Assembly: GCA_964036295.1 (NCBI GenBank)
Contig: OZ038470.1
Location: 1,973,501-2,037,500, forward strand
Length of the DNA: 64,000 nucleotides
Reading direction: 5' to 3'
Source of the DNA: Plumapathes pennacea
Lineage: Eukaryota; Cnidaria; Anthozoa; Antipatharia; Myriopathidae
A program made the position numbers and the translations under genes. The notes under the pieces were generated by a model. It worked only from the letters and a program-made list of their open reading frames with translations. It was not told the origin of the DNA and did not search any database. The first letter of the stretch is position 1. Each line of letters starts with the position of its first letter. Shown here piece after piece: positions 59,631-64,000 of this stretch.

Positions 59631-62600
59631 CTGTATGAATGAAGGAGATGGATAGAGAGTCATAGATGGAAGGAACAAATGAACGAGACAAGGACAAAAG
59701 CAGGGAGGGCGGGGGCGAGCGAGAGAAAGAATACAGAAACAAAGAAGACAACGAAGAGGAAAAGAATGACAGGAACTAAAGGAGGAAGGGAGGTAACGAA
59801 CGAACGCGAAAGAGCGAGGGTGGGAGGGAAGTAAGGAAGGAACTACATATGAAGTATATGTTCAAGCTTATACGTTGCCTTGTTTGACATTTACTAAAGT
59901 ATGTTCGTACGCTTATACAGTATAAAAAATGTGGGACCTACCTTCGTTTAAGAAACAAAGCCATGTTTGTAAACCTCATTTCTAGAAAGATCCAGGCCAG
60001 AAAAAGCGACAGAAGGGTTATCGTAAACATGATCTAAAAAAAAAAATAGGTAAAATTGTAGTGAGTAAAAGTTATAGATTGCCTAAGAAACGCGGGCCGG
60101 TACTTCAGGGCCATGATAATGGTGATGATGGTGATAATGGTGATGATGGTGATGATGGTGATGATGGTGATGATGGTGATGGTGATGGTGATGGTGATGG
60201 TGATGATGATGGTGATGGTGATGATGATGATGGTGATGATGATGGTGATGGTGATGGTGATGGTGATGGTGATGATGATGGTGATGGTGATGATGGTGAT
60301 GATGGTGATGATGATGGTGATGGTGATGATAACGAAGAAGATGATTATGATGGCGATGACGATGACGATGACGACGACGGTGATAATGATGATGACGATA
60401 ATATTTACAATTACCACCAAAAATGTAATAAATATAAAGGCTCGCAGCAGTCATAATGCAATCCTGATTTGTACGGCCTGACAATGACCACTCACCACCA
60501 AATGGCTGTATGGATTGATTTCCGAGAATCCAAATCTCGCGAGTACGGCATTCCCGTCGGACCCAAAGCAGTTGAGCGTGGAGTTGTACGCACACTTGAT
60601 AGACAAGTCCTTCATAAGAATCTTGGTGATGGCCGAGTAGCCGTAGTATTGAGGGTTGATGAAAAACAACCAATAGTACCTGGGAAAGAAAAGCAAGGAG
60701 CAGAAATGGTTTGAACCCAGGAGTTTAACCCTTTAACTCCCAAAAGTGATCAACTTCAATTTTCTCTTTTCAGTTTCTCACCAGAAATTTATCATACAGT
60801 AAGGAGAACTTTGCTTTTGATACCTTGCTCATACTACAGCAGATTGAACTCTCAATTCTCACTACATTACTCATACATTTCCTCTTAAAAGGTTGGGAGA
60901 ATATGCATTTTGATCGTGGGAGTGAAAGATTTAAACACTGACGCACGTACAATACAAATAGCACAACTCACGCAGCCGGCATCTGGGGCACTGGTACCAG
61001 GAAAGCGCCCGCAAACCCTGCAGCGGCTGATACCATGGGGCAGATGCGGTGGGCGATCCGCGGACTGGCACAAATGACCATCATGTACACTGCGACCCAC
61101 GTTTGATTCAAGACCAGGGAAATGATGGTGATTACGAAAAACTCCCACAAGTCATACGTGGTCATCAGCTGTGGAGAGAAAGAGAAATACTATTTTAATC
61201 AAGAAGAAAAATCAATCTTCTAATGAGGATGCTACATCTAACTTATCATTAAAACATGCTGCTCTTCAGTAACATAAAGTCGCCTTTCGCAAGTATTATT
61301 ACAGTACAGTAAACTACACCACTACAACTTGACAAACTTACCATGAAGTATGACGTGGTTGAACAGACGATAACCGGCAGCACACAAAGAGTTGCCGTGC
61401 GGGAATACGTCTGGATCAAGTTCTCGTACGAATGGCCGACACCATCTGCGTGCTCGAGCTTAAATATCTGCAAAAATGAGAGACACGTAGCTTTTTACCC
61501 GAAGGGTTTGAGTTGTTTGTACCCCACTGTAGTTCAACCAAGAAAAAATGGAACATAACCCTTTGCGTCTTCAGATTAATACCACTCCTAAGCTCAAAAT
61601 GCAGAATAATTGAGTCTTACCAACTGTCATTTAAATGAGCTATCAAAAGTCAAATTCCCCACACAAATATCTCTGGTTAGCAACTGAAAGAGAAAATTAA
61701 AGTTGAAATTGAAGTTGTGTCCGCATGTACCTGTAGTGCCTTGTCGATTTGTACCATGAGGACGGCACTCAGGAACAATGTACTGGCGCAGGAGTAGACA
61801 CAGTAAGCGGACATCAGAAGAACACCACCTTTGTTTTGTGCACGCCAGTACGCAGTACCTGGGGACGGTAACCACAAATATGCTTACTGGTCTCTGGACA
61901 TCTTAGTTTTTTTGTTTGTTACTACCAAATAGAGATGCTAGCAATGATGACGAAAATGACATGATGATGGTGATGCCTTGATGATGGTGATGACGAGAAT
62001 GATGATGGTGATAATGATAAATGATGATGATGATGACGATGACGACAATGCTGATGGTGATAATGATAAATGATGATGATGATGATGATGATAGTGATGA
62101 TAATGATGATGATGACGATGATGATGACGATGACGATGACGATGACGACGATGGTGATGGTGATAAGGATTATGATAGTAATGACGATGATGTTGATCAT
62201 GACGATGATTATGTTGGTGGTGGTGGCGATAATGATGGTGACAATGGCAATGGTAAAGACCATAACGTACCTATCATCATCCCAAAAATAGAAAATATGA
62301 GAGGAAAATACAGAATTTGTCCAGTTGTTTGTCCAACGGCAACTCGGTTTTCAAGCACAGACAGTCGGTTGAATAGCCCCGCGTCTTCTTTACTGAAAAA
62401 GCAACAAAACGAGAGAAAAGAGCAAGTTTCAGTAACACCTTACACAGAGTCTGAAGAATGAGATCGGGATTAGCTTACCAAAGCGCGCGGCCTGTCATTA
62501 TCAATATTGTCTGAAGAGCACACTACCATCCAAGAAAATGTGCCCGATTTGTGTAGTGTATTAGTTTTTCGTTGCGCTTCGTTACGTTACTGTACCTGTT

Positions 62601-63634
62601 CTTTGCTTTTGAAATGCTCTGCTTTCTTTCGTTTCTATACACGTTGATGGCCTCTTGAATCGCCTCGGGTTCTCCGCTTCTCTGGTAGTACTCCAGTAAG
62701 GCTTGACGGCCTTCCTTGCAGCCCAAAATGTCAATTATAGTGTCTGAGAAAAAAATATTGACTCTTAGTTAGACTGTAAAGAGTCTCTTCTCTTCCTTCA
62801 GGATTGTATTGCGGATAGACTGTTCGCAATCTAACTCTTAGCATGGGTTCATTCACTGCCATGTTCCTCTGTCCAAAATAAACTATGGTTAAATCGACTA
62901 AAGATCGACGTGTAAAAGCTGGAGTTATCCTATCTCCACGCCGACGCAGTTAAAATCTAGTTTTTCCGAGTACTAGCTTTCCATTGTACTTTCCAAATTA
63001 GACTAGGTTTCGTTCAGAGATCTCTCTAGTGATGTTCTCACCCGCTGGGTTTTGGGCGTCGACTTTCGGTGCGTCCTCACTTAGTCGGAAACTCTCCGTG
63101 GTTCCGTGAATGTAGGCTTCCAAGAACGTCTTGGGTGCCGCCATCGGATCACCGTAATATGCCACCTACAACGCGAAATGAAAATCATGTACCTCAAATA
63201 TGTACTAAGACCGACTAAACATATAACTCTTTTCTAGGTTAAGCGAAATTCGCCTTTCGTAGTGAAAGAGTTGAGAACACGACTCATAGAGAACATTTTT
63301 CTCTAACCTGGCCGTTGCACAAGAATAGAATCTTGTGAAACAAGTAGAAAATCTCAAGGCGGGGTTGATGAATTGTCAAAACTACCAAACGCCCGGATTC
63401 AGCCACCAGGTTCAGGTGATTCAACAACTCTAGCGACGAGGAAGCGTCTAGACCTGAAAAAGTGCGGACACTGCATTAGATTTGGCAAGTAAAAGGAAAC
63501 AGATTACTTCGTGTGCCGGGTCAAGCACAAGCACAAGCACAAGGATTGCTTGTCGACTTACCTGATGTGGGTTCATCAAGCAACAGAACAAGAGGCATGT
63601 TGATCATTTGGAGGGCCACGCACAAGCGACGCTT
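58694..63634 (-). CDS. ABCG-type ABC half-transporter with a 311-residue C-terminal tail; 5' end beyond window
   Basis: Eleven exons in phase: 63634-63562, 63453-63308, 63165-63042, 62743-62596, 62392-62271, 61858-61731, 61467-61342, 61168-60972, 60679-60496, 60033-59942, 59630-58694. The visible part starts just after the ABC signature (KRRLCVALQMI), with Walker B plus D-loop LLLDEPTSGLD and the switch histidine in LTIHQPRLEIF. The VAYYGDP segment typical of ABCG ends the nucleotide-binding domain. Six membrane segments follow (QILYFPLIFSIFGMMIGTAY through ITLLSLFLAWIFLEM), with a cysteine-containing last extracellular loop (KCAYNSTLNCFG). The final exon adds a hydrophilic Ser/Arg/Glu-rich tail ending SETRL. 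ABCG proteins export sterols, lipids or xenobiotics as dimers; substrate unknown here. Walker A and the signature motif lie outside the window. 758 codons are visible. Confidence 0.92.
60114..60400. repeat. (GATGGT)n/(GAT)n microsatellite in an ABCG intron
   Basis: Imperfect GATGAT/GGTGAT trinucleotide array between exons 60496 and 60033. Poly-Asp, poly-His and poly-Met frames are artefacts. Confidence 0.97.
60725..60934. mobile_element. MITE copy, TTAACCCTTT(C/A)ACTCCC family
   Basis: The element starts TTAACCCTTTAACTCCCAAA and ends GGGAGTGAAAGATTTAA. The interior (ACCAGAAATTTATCATACAG, AAGGAGAAC) matches the copies at 18488 and 55480. It lies in an ABCG intron. Confidence 0.82.
61960..62250. 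repeat. (GAT)n-type microsatellite in an ABCG intron
   Basis: Imperfect GATGAT/GACGAT array between exons 62271 and 61858. It is the second such array in this gene. Confidence 0.96.
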
Positions 63635-63779
63635 CTGAATAAGGCACGATTGCAGTGCTAATAAGATAATGCTATCATAATTATAGAGATGACGAAGAAC
63701 TGAACTAAAGAGAGAAACACAAGACCAAGGAGGAGAAAAAGACTAGCATGATAAAGCTATCGAGGAAAAGGAGGAGCAG

Positions 63780-64000
63780 AAGGAGAAGGAGAAACAAGAA
63801 CAAAGAACAACAAGAACAAGAACAAAATAGGAGGAGGAGAAACAAGAACAAAGAACAACAAGAACAAGAACAAAATAGGAGAAGGAGAAACAAGAACAAA
63901 GAACAACAAGAACAAGAACAAAATAGGAGAAGGAGAAACAAGAACAAAGAACAACAAGAACAAGAACAAAATAGGAGAAGGAGAAACAAGAACAAAGTAG
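63780..64000. repeat. 48-bp purine-rich minisatellite, at least four copies
   Basis: GGAGAAACAAGAACAAAGAA recurs with starts of the AAACAAG core at 63792, 63840, 63888, 63936 and 63984, an exact 48-bp period. It continues to the window edge and lies upstream of the first visible ABCG exon, so is probably intronic. Confidence 0.95.

Noticed and set aside
60034-60673. Poly-Asp, poly-His and poly-Met frames
   Set aside because: Translation of the GAT/GGT microsatellite within an ABCG intron.
63705-63995. Minus-strand frames rich in Phe/Leu/Cys
   Set aside because: Direct translation of the 48-bp purine-rich minisatellite.

Overview
The window looks like nuclear DNA of an invertebrate animal, most likely a cnidarian and plausibly a stony coral (inference). 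Every supported gene is split by GT-AG introns with consistent reading phases. The intergenic and intronic DNA is AT-rich and full of short inverted-repeat elements, microsatellites and G/C runs. There is no bacterial-style gene organisation. All supported genes lie on the minus strand, so transcription runs from high to low coordinates.

Layout from left to right. (1) 27-15443: a secreted multiplexin-like (type XV/XVIII-like) collagen. It has a signal peptide, an N-terminal thrombospondin/laminin-G-like (TSPN) domain, a 9.2-kb exon encoding about 107 Ser/Thr/Glu-rich 25-residue repeats, then short interrupted Gly-X-Y exons running off the left edge. (2) 16708-23321: a tentative small secreted cysteine-containing protein with a tandemly duplicated TATA promoter. 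(3) 25650-38157: a 24-exon, about 1275-residue scaffold with an N-terminal PH domain, a possible SH3-like segment, and a tamalin/CYTIP-like PDZ plus coiled coil. (4) 38851-40985: a complete TMEM41A orthologue. (5) 43178-48910: an unidentified multi-exon gene with two tandemly duplicated candidate first exons. (6) 51001-57951: a complete ACSF3 (mitochondrial malonyl-CoA synthetase), with a 2.06-kb DNA transposon inserted six bases inside one intron. (7) 58694-63634: the 3' two thirds of an ABCG-type ABC transporter, running off the right edge, with a 311-residue C-terminal tail that ends in a class I PDZ-ligand motif.

The genes do not form an operon or an obvious pathway. They cover extracellular matrix (collagen), membrane lipid biology (TMEM41A, ABCG transporter), mitochondrial fatty-acid/malonate metabolism (ACSF3) and membrane-associated scaffolding (PH-PDZ). 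The most unusual items are the giant repeat exon inside the collagen, the long ABCG tail ending in ETRL, the PH-PDZ architecture, and the transposon with eight copies of a 15-bp internal motif abutting an ACSF3 splice donor. Exon coordinates were derived by reading splice sites and phases by eye; a base or two of error is possible at weak junctions.
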